From: Bedellia somnulentella | Lineage: Eukaryota > Arthropoda > Insecta > Lepidoptera > Bedelliidae | Length of the DNA: 64,000 nt | Direction of reading: 5' to 3' | NCBI GenBank assembly: GCA_963576735.1 | Contig: OY755177.1 | Coordinates: 930,001-994,000, forward strand | Shown here: positions 10,545-21,469 of the stretch, in pieces | How positions within the stretch are numbered: the first letter of the stretch is position 1 | Layout: every line of letters begins with the position of its first letter | Made by a program: the position numbers and the translations under genes | The notes under the pieces: generated by a model | Databases searched by the model: none | Seen by the model: the letters and a program-made list of their open reading frames with translations, nothing else | Told to the model about the DNA's origin: nothing

Positions 10545-10767
10545 TGGACGGAAAGGACGACCTCGGAGGACACATTTGGATCAAATAGAAAAGTACTCAA
10601 AAAGGCAGGTGTCCGCAGTATGAAGAATAAAAGAGAATGTATGAAAAGATTGATGGATGTAAACGAAGCCAGAGAGTTTTGCCAGGATCGTACAAAGTGG
10701 CGATCGAAAGTCTCTGTCTACCTCAATGGGAACTAACTGCGTGAGAATATGTATGTATGTATGTGTT
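10545..10767 (+). pseudogene. LINE-L: reverse-transcriptase C-terminus plus 3' tail
   Basis: GTTGGACGGAAAGGACGACC encodes a GRKGRPRRTHLDQIE-like stretch. After a single-base frameshift the frame continues as KKAGVRSMKNK … MDVNEAREFCQDRTKWRS and stops. The GRPRxT … QDRxKWRS layout is typical of the extreme C-terminus of non-LTR retrotransposon ORF2 proteins. The 3' end is CTACCTCAATGGGAACTAAC, then (GTAT)n. The copy is 5'-truncated and frameshifted, hence dead. Confidence 0.7.
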
Positions 10768-11162
10768 TTCACAAAAAAGCAAACATAATAAGGCAACATT
10801 TAAGTATTTAAAAGATAAAACAAACTGAATAAATATATAAAATGTTAATAGGAAAAGACTACGATAAATTGAGATGCCGAGGCCACTGAACTCTCCAATG
10901 TCGTAGTATAAAAACATATTTATAATTGTCTCATCCCATTAAATTAATCAAGGAGTGTCTGTGACAAGAACACCTGAAAAATAGTAATTTTTTCAGTGTG
11001 ACCGTGTTCGAATAGACATGGGACATTAATAAAATATGTTTTGGTGACACCTGGTCAAAGTTATGTTAAAAATGGGTTCAGTTTAGTTTTATTATGTCGT
11101 TGGTTCGCCGACGTTTTTTTAAGATACATTGGTAGCTACATTGCCTAAAACCTTTCGGTTCT

Positions 11163-11327
11163 TTAAAAAGGCAGGCGTCCGAAGTATGAAGAATAAAGGA
11201 GCATGTATGAAAAGATTGATGGATGTTGACGAAGCAAGAGAGGTTTGCCAGGATCGTACAAAGTGGCGATCGATGGTCTCTGCCTACCCCAATGCTAAAT
11301 TATGGCGTGCGTATATGTATCTATGTT
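11163..11327 (+). pseudogene. LINE-L 3' end, second copy
   Basis: It encodes KKAGVRSMKNKGACMKRL and DEAREVCQDRTKWRS, one open frame of about 50 codons, followed by CTACCCCAATGC and a short tail GCGTATATGTATCTATG. It begins further 3' than the copy at 10545. Confidence 0.68.
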
Positions 11328-11455
11328 TCTTTAGTGATTCAATTCGAAAACGGTAAATAATTCTATACACAGCATTTAAGACTCCCCAATGGGTTAGCAG
11401 AGGTCTATTTATTCTAGATATGAAGTATTTTTATTTATGTCATTGTTTTCAGATA

Positions 11456-11707
11456 CATACATACATATACTCACGGCTATAAATCCCTAGAAGGGGTAGC
11501 CAGAGTTAAGGAATTAGAAATTCCCCAGCCACTTTTGGAGTTGCGTGGGGAAAAGATGGTAAAATTATGGTTGTTGGTGATGGGTCTCCAACCGCATCGC
11601 CCAAAAATCCCTTAAAAAAACCCCAATACCTTTAGTCACCTCTTACGTACACCCACCGGAAGAAATGGGGTACTGTTATTCTAAGCCGACACTACACAGC
11701 AATTTTC
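11456..11707 (-). mobile_element. SINE-A copy with perfect 12-bp TSD
   Basis: TGTTTTCAGATA lies at 11444-11455 and 11708-11719. The copy is full length, from CATACATACATATACTC to GACACTACACAGC. Confidence 0.92.
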
Positions 11708-11719
11708 TGTTTTCAGATA

Positions 11720-12103
11720 TGGTATGAAAAGAGGGCCCTATGAACATGCAAATACTCAGAGTCATGATATCTTAAATGTATATTTCTTTTAATTATATAA
11801 AAGAGTTTAAGTATTTACTATTCCAGAGCTATTTCAGTAAAAAGAGAGTAGGGTAAAAGTGTTGGGTCATTAAATGTATAAATATAATAATAATACATCT
11901 GTACAGCTTCCTTTCTGTCACTTAAAATGCACTAAATATCTAAGTAGTCTCAAGTGAGATCTATGGACCTACAGGCTTTCCCGTTGCCTAAAATATGATT
12001 TATCTCATTAAATGAGTGACACGAATGACTTTAGACAAACAGGATTTGAACTTATTTCTTGAAATTTTATACAAAACAAGAATAATACCGAATGGTATTA
12101 TTA
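11720..12103. other. Unique gap
   Basis: AT-rich, nothing recognised. Confidence 0.5.
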
Positions 12104-12481
12104 TAAGCATAATAAGCATAATAAGCATAAACGTTCAAGCCGAATATCCCCGAAGGGGTTGGCAGAGGTACTAATACTTCTGAACATCACGTGACTTTGT
12201 CACCTGGTGTTCAGAGTACCCACGTTTTGCATGGACAGTGTACTCACGTGATAGGGGGCAAGCCTATCGCCGTTTTGTACGAATACACTGTCACATGACT
12301 AAGTACAACTCAGCTATGTGGGTTTTCTCACGATGTTTTCCCTCACCGTTAACAACCATGATAAATTAACCACACATATGTCTTTAGAAAAGACAAATTG
12401 GTGTAGGCCCAACCCAGGATTTGAACACTAGTCGTTTGCACGTTAACCGAGTGTTCTACCCACTGGGCTATCACGGTTGCT
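12104..12481 (-). mobile_element. SINE-B, full length
   Basis: All parts are intact: tRNA head (minus strand TGATAGCCCAGTGGGTAGAA with box B GTGTTCAAATCCTGG), core GTGAGGGAAAACATCGTGAG, middle with two CACGTG sites, and TTCGGGGATATTCGGC. The tail region is AAGCATAATAAGCATAATAA rather than TATGT repeats, perhaps part of the target. Confidence 0.9.
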
Positions 12482-13007
12482 GTAGGTATTATTAATAAAG
12501 TGTTATTTGTAATATATTTTGTCAGTAAAATTAGTCATACGTAAAATGTCGTGTAAATTCTGAGGCAAGGTAAAAGTTATAAATCTGAGAAGTCTAAACA
12601 CCTGAGTTTGTCTATTTTATTTTAGATTTTACGATAGTGGGCTCATCGAGGTAGAAATAAATAGAGTCGTGAGATTTTATTCTTTGATATTTTATTCTTT
12701 GAAGCTTACATATATTTTTAGTTATAATGGGATATTTAGCTATTACGTTTGTGGTCTTTTTATTGTATTTGGTCCTGTTGTTTTATTGTTGTAATAGTTA
12801 CTGTTGTTCAAAGAGGTGGAAATTAAATTTTTAATTACAAATATCATGGGAAAATCTATAAAGCTAACAAAACGAATAATTATACTATACTGGCAATTTA
12901 AAACATAGAAAATATTCAACATTAGTTTCAAATTGTATTGTGAACATATTTTGTATTTAATTTATAATATTTTGCAAAGAGAAGTCTATTCATAAAGTTT
13001 AAGTTTC
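12482..13007. other. Unique AT-rich gap
   Basis: Nothing recognised. TTTTATTCTTTGATATTTTATTCTTTGA around 12676-12702 is a short imperfect direct repeat. Confidence 0.5.
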
Positions 13008-14925
13008 CCTAGAAGGGGTAACCAGAGCTAAGGAATTATAAATTCCTCAGCCACTTTTGGAAGTTGAGTGGGGAAAAGATGGTAAGAATAAAGCCCAAGT
13101 AACACGAAAAGCCCTCTAACTATCTTTTTCTATACCTATGCAGAGCTTAAAGCCCGTAAAAGCTCGTATATAAGTTTGCCACACGTCTTAAGGCTTTATA
13201 TTGGCACTCCAAAATCATCCTAACGCTCTAAAGCCGCATAGCGGTCAGATATTGGTATAATTCAATCCAGTTTTGCGGCTCTTAGTGGATTCAAGTGCCA
13301 TTGGCCGTATAGTGGCATTAATCTGTCGTAATATCATGCCAAAAGCCGCGTAAACTCATGAAGATACACATAATAAATGTCTAAAGCCGTACATTAGCAC
13401 GACAGGATGCCAATTTACGGCAAGCATTTCAAAGGTTAACTGTGTGTTGTTTGAACGGCTAACAGCAAATCAACCAGATATACTCGGCTTATCTTAAGGC
13501 CTCAAGCCGTATTTGCATCCATTTTGATGCATTTGTCAACCATTAGGCAGCCATGAGAAGGAAAATATTTGAGGTTATCTTATTATTTCTAAAAATAGGG
13601 GACAAGTGAGAGTTGAATTCGCGTGAAGAGGGTTCCGTACGATGTTACCTATCATGTTTTTTTAAATCTGACTTAAATTTGTTTGTGCTAACTAAAAAAA
13701 GTATGAATGGTCCCTGATTGGAGAGGGATAATTACTAAATATAAAGTTTCCATTAAGAAAAGAAAAAAAAAGGAAAAAGCTTTAACAGAAAAATAGTATG
13801 AAAAAAGGAATTCAATAACATATAAATCATATATATTTTTTAATACCCCTATAATATTCACATATCACATGTTATTTGGAAAGCGAGGGTTTTTTTTCAA
13901 CTTCAAGGATCTCCAAATTGTAATAATGGTGGCACCATTTCGTTAATATTTTATTATGCATAAAGATCAACATTCTAATCTATTTCCTCTAAGAGAAATA
14001 ATCCTTTGTGTTATGCTGGCACTTCAATTTTAACTCCTCAAACAACTATAACTACTAATAATAAGCCAACAAAACTCAAATTATGCTCGGAATGTACAAT
14101 TATTTTATCATTTCACACATTTTTTCCTCAAAAACTACAATAAATCGAAGGCGCGTGAAAATTTTCTATGGAAACTATACAGACATTCACAGTAAAAATC
14201 AAAGCGCAGTAATTTAAGCACAGAATTATAGTTAAACTAATACTAACACTTTATAAATTATATTTTTATAAAATAAATATGGTTGTCAAGTCACTTCATC
14301 TCACTGCCATCGTCGTTCATCCATTGACATAAATGAATCACGTTTAATTGATAATATCACCTTTGCCGTGGTGTTAGAGATAATTTTGCAATGACACTGT
14401 AAAAATAGTTTCATGCCGTTGGTCGTATATTTGACAGATACAATGCTATTGGCCCTTTGAATGACCATTATGAGTCTTTTCTAATGCCGTTGGCCCGTAT
14501 TTTGACAACAGCAGTGCTTTTTTGCGGCCTTTGGCATGTGGTTTGAAGCAAAAAATGCTCTTTTACGGCCATTCGCCTTTTCATTGTCCAATATAATGTT
14601 TTTTTACGGCCGTTAGCCGTAATTATCTCATGCAAGTGCCAATGTACGTTCTAAAGCCGTAAAATTTGTGCCCAAATAAGCCGTATAGTAGCCGTATAGC
14701 CGTATATACGCCTTTTACACAACCAGTTCAAAATGCTTAAAGGATACAGCAATGCCTTGATTTGGCTGATATGCGGCTTCGACGTGTTTCTTGGGAGGTT
14801 TTTGGTGTTGGGTCTCCAACCGCATCGCCCAAAAATCCAATAAAAAGCCCCAATACCCTTAGTCGCCTCTTACGACACCCGTGGGTAGAAAGGGGTAGCG
14901 ACATTCTAAGCCGGCACTACACGGC
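13008..14925 (-). mobile_element. SINE-A split by a 1.7-kb TIR element
   Basis: The 3' half is 13008-13093 (CCCTAGAAGGGGTAACCAGA to GGTAAGAATAAAG) and the 5' half is 14796-14925 (AGGTTTTTGGTGTTGGGTC to CGGCACTACACGGC). Removing 13094-14795 and one AG restores a continuous SINE-A, which fixes the boundaries of the intruder. The (TATG)n tail is missing. Confidence 0.88.
13094..14795. mobile_element. 1.7-kb non-autonomous TIR element with subterminal GCCGTA arrays
   Basis: The ends are CCCAAGTAACACGAAAAGCC and, as reverse complement of the right end, CCCAAGAAACACGTCGAAGCC: imperfect ~21-bp terminal inverted repeats. AG at 13092-13093 and 14796-14797 is a 2-bp TSD. About 450 bp at each end is packed with short AAGCCG / GCCGTA / GGCCGT motifs on both strands (for example AGCCGTATAGTAGCCGTATA near 14679-14703). 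The middle (13560-14390) is AT-rich, and no open frame encodes a transposase. I cannot assign a superfamily. Confidence 0.8.
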
Positions 14926-15238
14926 AACGGTTTAGTTTATAATGTTTGATTATGTTGAATATCGTGTTTTACATCCCTTTAACTATTTAATGTAAAAATA
15001 ATTTGTCTAGAATTTAAAAACAGAGTATGAAATTAACTTATTATGTTAATTTATTTCATGAGTACTCCACGCTATCATCGTTTATCTACTGTTCCATCTC
15101 TGTGAACATATTTTAAGACAAGCGCGCATGATTAATAACTTTGTATTTAGTTCACAGCGTTTCAAATAATATTCTTAATCCCCAACGTTAATTTAATAAA
15201 TGTGTACGTATCTATTATATTTAAAAGAAAGGAAGCAA

Positions 15239-15676
15239 GCAACCGTGATAGTTCAGTACGCAGAACACCGCTTATCTTCTAGACGATGTGGGTTCAAATT
15301 CCGGGTCGGGCCTACAACAAATTTGTCTTTTCTAAAGACATACGGGTGGTTTATTTATCATGGTTGTTAACGGTGAGGGATAACATTAGGAAACCCACAT
15401 GGCTGAGTTGTACTTAGTCAGGTGACAGTGTATTCGTACCCGGTACCCGCAAATGTAAAATTAATTTATATTGTATAATTTAATGCTTTTGTTAACTATT
15501 CTGGAACAATAAAGAATATTTGAATATTTGAATTTGAAAACAGCAAAAGTCCTGCCTCCTGTCACATAAGTATACTGTCCAAGGAAAACATCAATACTCT
15601 GAACACCAGGTGACAATGTCAAGTGGTGTTTAGAAGTATGTGCCTCGCCCAACCCCTTCGTGGATGTACGGCGTTT
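15239..15676 (+). mobile_element. SINE-B, full length, with internal insert
   Basis: The head GCAACCGTGATAGTTCAGTA with box B GGGTTCAAATTCCGGG is followed by the core and the 3' block CCCAACCCCTTCGTGGATG. A foreign ~100-bp piece at 15440-15541 splits the middle. Many substitutions show age. Confidence 0.85.
15440..15541 (+). mobile_element. Short non-LTR 3' end inserted in SINE-B
   Basis: It ends GGAACAATAAAGAATATTTG and then repeats of TTTGAA/TATTTGAA, the layout of a heavily 5'-truncated LINE or SINE with an AATAAA signal and a short tandem tail. The exact TSD is unclear. Confidence 0.55.
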
Positions 15677-15677
15677 G

Positions 15678-15735
15678 AGTCTGAGAAGAAAGAAAGAAAA
15701 TATTTGACGAGGTCCCTGGCCGAGTAGTTAGGTAA
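15678..15735 (+). repeat. tRNA-like SINE head fragment (family D)
   Basis: GAAGAAAGAAAGAAAATATT then TGACGAGGTCCCTGGCCGAG and TAGTTAGGTAACT. It matches the minus-strand fragment at 5169-5216 through its leader and box A region; no T-arm follows. Confidence 0.5.
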
Positions 15736-15907
15736 CTTGACGTACTTCTTTTCGTTCGACCCGCTCTTCTATAATATTAAATATAATCTTAATATTAAAT
15801 ATAGTCTTTAAATATTTATTAATTTGAAAGGACTTGAAGATTGAATACCTTTTAACACTTCTTTTCATAGAATATAGAACGAAATTATATATTATAATTA
15901 TATTATT

Positions 15908-16155
15908 GCTGTGTAGTGTCAGCTTAGAATAGCACTACCCCATTTCTTCCGGTGGGAGTACGTGAGAGGCGACTAACGGTATTGGGGCTATTTAGGGATT
16001 TTTGGGTGATGCGGTTGGAGGCCCATCACCAACAACCTTTATTTCATCATCTTTTCCCCATGCAACTTCCAAAAGTGGCTGAGGAATATCTAATTCCTTA
16101 GCTCTGGGTACCCCTTCTAGGGATTTATAGCCGTGAGCATATGTATGTATGTATG
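15908..16155 (+). mobile_element. SINE-A, full length
   Basis: GCTGTGTAGTGTCAGCTTAG through to GAGCATATGTATGTATGTAT. Variants include GAGGCCCATC in the GGTTGGAGACCC block. No clear TSD was found. Confidence 0.88.
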
Positions 16156-16204
16156 GAACGAAAAACATGAACAGAATCGCACTGACGCATGTCTTCCCGT
16201 GGAT

Positions 16205-16335
16205 GTCCTCCATTATGGGGGCGTTGGAGACCCATCGCCACCCATTCTGTCTTTTTCAATCTTTTCCTCAGTTTAACTCCCAACAATGGCTGAGGAATCA
16301 CCAAATCTGAATCAATGCCTACCCATTTAAAAAAA
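16205..16335 (+). mobile_element. SINE-A, old internal fragment
   Basis: GGGGGCGTTGGAGACCCATC, then CTTTTTCAATCTTTTCCTC and ATGGCTGAGGAATCACC follow the family order with heavy divergence. Head and tail are gone. Confidence 0.6.
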
Positions 16336-16789
16336 TAGTAGTTAGAATATTAGACTTATTTTAACCTTCCTTGTTCTGTTCGAATTCAAAATTAAATTGG
16401 TTTGACCTGAAACCCAACCATAATAACTCTTCGACTATCAAATAATATGACTTAATAACTTTGTTAAAAACAAAAGCTTGATTGACCTGAATTTCTCCTG
16501 AAACAAAAACCATAGCAATTTGTTACGATCAAAATTATTCCTTTGTTAATTAACGGCTTATAGTTATTAACCGAAGCTTCGTTCCGACTCATTTTAATTT
16601 GCGATGAAATATTGGTCTCTGTTCTGTGAAATATTGTCAATTTAGGAGCAAAATATAAAATAGAGCAAAATAGGAGTATTTTTGTATCCATAAGGTTTCA
16701 GGTAGGAAAAGCACCACCTCATCCCATCCCGTGGGTGAAATATAGGCCACTAAACTTTTTTGCCGTTGTTTCTAGAAATTTATTACTGT
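16336..16789. other. Unique gap
   Basis: Nothing recognised. A 75-codon minus-strand frame at 16464-16691 has no supporting features. Confidence 0.5.
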
Positions 16790-17100
16790 TTTGCGTTGGT
16801 TCGATCTTCGGGCCTACGCCAATGCGTCCTTAGGTCATGTGTGAGGATAATTTATCTAGGTTGTTAACGGTTCCCATTGGGGTAGGCAGAGACTATCGAT
16901 CGCCACTTTTTACGATCCTGGCAAACCTCTCTAGCTTCATTCACATCCATCAATCTTTTCATACATGCTATTTTATTACATTTTCTTTTGCCTACCCCAA
17001 TGGGAACTAACGGCGTGAGAATATGTATGTATGTATGTATGTTGTTAACGATAGGGAAAACATTGTAAGGAATATGATACAGTTGTTGAGTTCTAGAAAT
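16790..17100 (+). mobile_element. SINE-B, diverged, split by LINE-L
   Basis: GGTTCGATCTTCGGGCCTAC (box B region) and TTTATCTAGGTTGTTAACGG precede the insertion. GTTGTTAACGATAGGGAAAA follows it. GTTGTTAACG is duplicated at the edges. Confidence 0.75.
16870..17040. mobile_element. LINE-L 3' end with 5' inversion
   Basis: Bases 16870-16989 are LINE-L on the minus strand, and 16990-17040 are LINE-L on the plus strand ending GCGTGAGAATATGTATG(TATG)n. The two share the stretch GCCTACCCCAATGGGAA in inverted orientation. GTTGTTAACG at 16860-16869 and 17041-17050 is a 10-bp TSD around the whole. That is the signature of a single insertion with a 5' inversion (twin priming). Confidence 0.8.
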
Positions 17101-17204
17101 TCTACCTTTATTAAATCAATTTACAGTTGTGCTCACGGATTTCAAGTCCTATTTAAGTTCGCTGATATTATTGCATACTGACGTCATACATGCATTTGTA
17201 TCTA

Positions 17205-17419
17205 TGAATAGTCACGGGTGGAAATCTCAAAAAGAGAAAGCCAGTGTTTCAGAATCAGAAAGTCCTGACACACTTTTAGAAGTTGACTTCAGCAAAATGT
17301 AGATATAAAAAGATTGTTGGTGATCATTTTCAGTATTGATGCCCAAATCACAAAGTTTGCCCTTACAACAACTGCAAAAAGAAATGTGCTAGTGCTATTT
17401 AATCCGCCACTACACAGCG
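17205..17419 (-). mobile_element. SINE-A, very old copy
   Basis: GAATAGTCACGGGTGGAAAT, CACTTTTAGAAGTTGA, GATTGTTGGTGATC and CCGCCACTACACAGC follow the SINE-A order at low identity. Confidence 0.7.
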
Positions 17420-17467
17420 TATTAATCATCACTTTACACCATTCCAACTTACCTATCATATATTTTT

Positions 17468-17711
17468 ACATACATATACTCACGGCTATAAATCCCTTAA
17501 CGGGGTAGCCAGAGCTTTGGAATGAAAAATTCCTCAACCTCTTTTGGAAGTTGATTGGGGAAAAGATGGTAATAATAAATGTTTTTGGTGACGGGTCTCC
17601 AACTACATCGCCCAAAAACCACTTAATAAGCCCCTATATCCTTAGTCGCCTCTTACGATCACCCACGGGTAGAAATGGGGTAGTGTTATTCTAAGCCGAC
17701 ACTACACGGCA
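17468..17711 (-). mobile_element. SINE-A (GTTAAGGG subtype) with 10-bp TSD
   Basis: ATATATTTTT flanks at 17458-17467 and 17712-17721. Subtype markers are CCCTTAACGGGGTAGCC, GCTTTGGAATGA and GTGACGGGTCTCC, shared with copies at 21199, 28530 and 38967. Confidence 0.88.
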
Positions 17712-17721
17712 ATATATTTTT

Positions 17722-18117
17722 CTTCCTGCCAATTTCAAACCTAGTCAGTAAGGGCCACCGGTCAACTTTAATTTAATTTCATACCAACCTTTGAATAGCG
17801 CAGCGCAGCGGTATAGCATTTCAAGCTATTATATCGTTCGCTTAAATTAACAAAAAAAAAGTATAATGCCCTTAACGAATATCCATTCATCATAAATATG
17901 ATTGGTCAACAACTCATTTCAAAATGTTCGTAAACAAAAGATATTGTCCATATCATACACTTAAAAGGGTAATGAATGATCGCCACTACGGGGCGCAAAG
18001 CACCCTAGTTCGCTTCTTGCATTTGTAAGTGGACGGACAATTCAATTTTGAAGTTTTATACAATAAAACCTTTAGAACATTTAGTATGGAGTAATCTACC
18101 ACATGTTTGAGTTGTGT
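17722..18117. other. Unique gap
   Basis: No gene. GCGCAGCGCAGCGGT near 17798 is a short GC-rich repeat. Confidence 0.5.
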
Positions 18118-18133
18118 GTATTTATTAATTAAT

Positions 18134-18376
18134 GCCGGGTAGTGCCGGCTTAGAATGTCGCTACCCCTTTCTACCCACGGGTGTCGTAAGACGCGACTCA
18201 GGGTATTGGGGCTTTTTATTGGATTTTTGGGCGATACGGTTGGAGACCCATCACCAAAAACCTTTATTTTTACCATCTTTTCCCCACTCAACTTCCAAAA
18301 GTGGCTGAGGAATTTATAATTCCTTAGCTCTGGTTACCCCTTCTAGGGATATATAGCCGTGAGTATATGTATGTAT
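18134..18376 (+). mobile_element. SINE-A (CGGGTGTCGTAAG subtype) with 14-bp TSD
   Basis: GTATTTATTAATTA at 18118-18131 and 18377-18390. Head GCCGGGTAGTGCCGGCTTAG; the tail merges with the TSD. Confidence 0.92.
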
Positions 18377-18390
18377 GTATTTATTAATTA

Positions 18391-18706
18391 GGTTATAGTT
18401 GTTCATATCATATTGTACAAAACCTGGTTAGGCCTTACCTAAACGAGGTTACAATGGTCAAGAAAAAAATGATGCCTCGTCCTACTGATTTAGAAATGTT
18501 TTTTTGGCTGTAGCGTTAATTTTTTTTACAAAGATATTGTCTATTTTGTTCTTAGCATCCAATGAAGTTTATAGAATAGCAATCTAATAGAAGACAGAAT
18601 ACCACGTGATGTTTTTATGAATTAGTATTTCTCTGCCAATATTTTGAGAAAGTAAATAATCATATACAGCTGCAATGTGATCAATATTTTGATTTAATAA
18701 AAAAAC
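18391..18706. other. Unique gap
   Basis: AT-rich, nothing recognised. Confidence 0.5.
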
Positions 18707-19063
18707 AAACATAAACGTTCACGCCGAATATCCCGCCGAATAGGGTTGGCAGAGGTACTAATACTTCTGAACATCACGTGACTTTGTCACCTGGTGTTCA
18801 GAGTACCCACGTTTTGCTTGGACAGTGTACTCACGTGATAGGGAGCAGGCCTATCGCCGTTTTGTATGAATACACTGTCACATGACTAAGTACAACTCAG
18901 CCATGTGGGTTTCCTCACGATGTTTTCCCTCAACGTTAACAACCATGATAAATTAACCACACATATGTCTTTAGAAAAGACAAATTGGTGTAGGCCCGAC
19001 TCGGGATTTGAACACTAGTCGCTTGCACGTTAACCGGTGCTCTACCCTTTGAACTATCACGTC
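18707..19063 (-). mobile_element. SINE-B, full length
   Basis: Complete from ACATAAACGTTCACGCCG to the tRNA head (minus strand GTGATAGTTCAAAGGGTAGA). Box B is GTGTTCAAATCCCGAG. A small duplication (CCGCCGAATA) interrupts the CCCCGAAGGGG motif. Confidence 0.9.
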
Positions 19064-19483
19064 GTCCGTCTGCCGTTTTAAAGCAAATATCAGCAATATT
19101 ATATTTTACCAGAAAAGTTATATAGATATGTACTTACTAAGATGGAAAACGTGAAATTCAAATACTTAAAAGAACCGACGGTGTAATCCGATTACAGTCG
19201 TCCTTACAATGAACAGTCGCTGCCACATTGTTGACGGAAATACTTATTACAATGTGATTATATTGGCTTGCAAATACTTCTAAATGAAACTCAAAAAAAT
19301 GTTGAATAAGTAGTCAGGGACTCACAAAAGTTGAAAACTGACAGAGGTACAATTGACGGTACAAAATGCAATGTTTTGTATACTGCATTTTGCAAATTAT
19401 TTGCACAGTTGTTATGGTGGATTTCCCAGCGAAATTTTACTACAAATGTTATCCTTTGATTATTTTACTATTAATTACATTAC
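19064..19483. other. Unique gap
   Basis: Nothing recognised. Confidence 0.5.
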
Positions 19484-19501
19484 GAATATATCTTATCTTA
19501 T

Positions 19502-19757
19502 GCCGTGTAGTGTCGGTTTAGAATATCACTACCCCATTTCTTCCGGTGGGTGTACGTAAGAGGCGACTAACGGATTTGGGGCTTTTTAAGGGATTTTTGG
19601 GCGATGTGGTTGGAGACCCATCACCAACAACCTTTGTACTACCATCTTTTCCCCACTCAACTTCTAAAAGTGGCTGAGGAATTTATTATTTCTCAGCTCT
19701 GGTTACCCCTTTTAGGGATTTATAGCCGTGAGTATATGTATGTATGTATGTATGTAT
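19502..19757 (+). mobile_element. SINE-A copy with 13-bp TSD
   Basis: GAATATATCTTAT at 19484-19496 and 19758-19770. Five extra bases (CTTAT) lie between the left TSD and the GCCGTG head. The tail is (TATG)5. Confidence 0.9.
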
Positions 19758-19860
19758 GAATATATCTTATATTTAAGAAATTTTTAAGCACATTCTTGCA
19801 AAATGACACAATACACGTATTATTTGCCTACACCATAAAATAAAGATGTTTTTAAATACA

Positions 19861-20106
19861 AACATACATACATATACTCACGGCTATAAATCCTTAAAAG
19901 GGGTAACCAGAGCTGAGAAATAACAAATTCCTCAGCCACTTTTGGAAGTTGAGTGGGGAAAAGATGGTAGTACAAAGGTTGTTGGTGATGGGTCTCCAAC
20001 CGCATCGCCCAAAAATCCCTTAAAAGCCCCAATACCGTTAGTCGCCTCTTACGTTCACCCACCGGAAGAAATGGGGTGGTGCTATTCTAAGCCGACACTA
20101 CACAGC
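19861..20106 (-). mobile_element. SINE-A, full length
   Basis: CATACATACATATACTCACG to GACACTACACAGC. Short opposing frames read through it on both strands because the element is only lightly mutated. Confidence 0.85.
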
Positions 20107-21185
20107 ATATGTTTAAAATATTTTACTATAATACGAGTAGCAGCATATATTATTTTCCATAATTAAACATGATATTTCATCTAAAAATAAACGTGTTTGT
20201 TTGTTAATAAATATGAGGAAAAGTGATATGAAAGTCAAGGCTGTTATTATTTCTATAAAGGTTCTGCTACACACTAAATTTTGCTTAGATTTGAATCAGC
20301 AGAATAATCGCAAAAAGGTAATAAAATCATATTTTTATTATCGATATGTTATTGGTTTAGTCAGGTCATTGTTAGGATATTTCCGTACCACTAAAAACCT
20401 GTAAAAAAACTTAAATTCTATCATTAAAAGAAATTATACTAATTGGACCATGAAAACAATGCAAGCAACAGAACTGCAATACAATTTCACAACATGTATT
20501 CTCTTACTTTATTTATCACATCAAATTCACTTCAGATACAAATAATACTCCACACTTTTTCCAGATTTGCTGCCCTGCGATCAGTGTCCAGGCACCCTAA
20601 CAATATATTCGGACATGTTGCGTATTTTTGACGGCAGGGGGCATCTTCACTGGCCGCTCGTAAAATGCGTTGGGTTTGGCGGCGCCCCAAGCTTAGTGTT
20701 TTATTAATGCGGCCAAAGGTACATATTGCATTTTATTTTAAATTATTCCATAGAAGAGCATGTATCATGAATTCTTTCATAGTCTAATATCGGGGCCGCA
20801 TCTGAGGTAGCTTGCCAAATCGCTTATGGACGTTTTTCTCGTAACATATGGATTTTTAGCTAGATATTTTAGAATATTCTTTTATTTCTCGGCTAGTTTA
20901 TTTTATAAGCTACCAAGAGTTAGGGTCGCTGTAACTAATATTTAGATTTTCGTATGAGAAAACTTGGCAGGGGATTTTTTTTGTGTTTCTTTAAATTATT
21001 GTTAGACATAAAATTTTACTCCCTTGTTTCTCGTGCAGATTAAAAAGTATACGAAAGTTATTTCTTGGTAATAATCTATAAAATGAAATCTTATAGTACC
21101 TTTAGGTTATGCCATGATGTGATGATGCTATAATAGGATCCGGTGTGAAGATTAGCCTCTTTTGTTTTTTAAAAATATACTTAAC
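20107..21185. other. Unique gap
   Basis: About 1.1 kb without a recognised repeat. A GC-richer patch at 20628-20700 (GGCGGCGCCCCAAGC) resembles neither a tRNA nor a SINE. Short open frames have no recognisable family. Confidence 0.45.
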
Positions 21186-21198
21186 ATAATCAAACCAA

Positions 21199-21456
21199 GC
21201 CGTTAGCCGTGTAGTGTCGGCTTAGAATAACACTACCCCATTTCCACCCGTGGGTGTACGTAAGAGGCGACTAAGGGTATAGGGGCTTATTAAGTGATTT
21301 TTGGGCGATGTGGTTGGAGACCCGTCACCAAAAACCTTTATTATTAACATTTTTTCCCCAATCAACTTCCAAAAGTGGCTGAGGAATTTATCATTCCAAA
21401 GCTCTGGCTACCCCGTTAAGGGATTTATAGCCGTGAGTATATGTATGTATGTATGT
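21199..21456 (+). mobile_element. SINE-A (GTTAAGGG subtype) with 13-bp TSD
   Basis: ATAATCAAACCAA at 21186-21198 and 21457-21469. The head is preceded by GCCGTTA, a partial repeat of its own first five bases, which again suggests slippage at the 5' end of the cDNA. Confidence 0.9.
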
Positions 21457-21469
21457 ATAATCAAACCAA

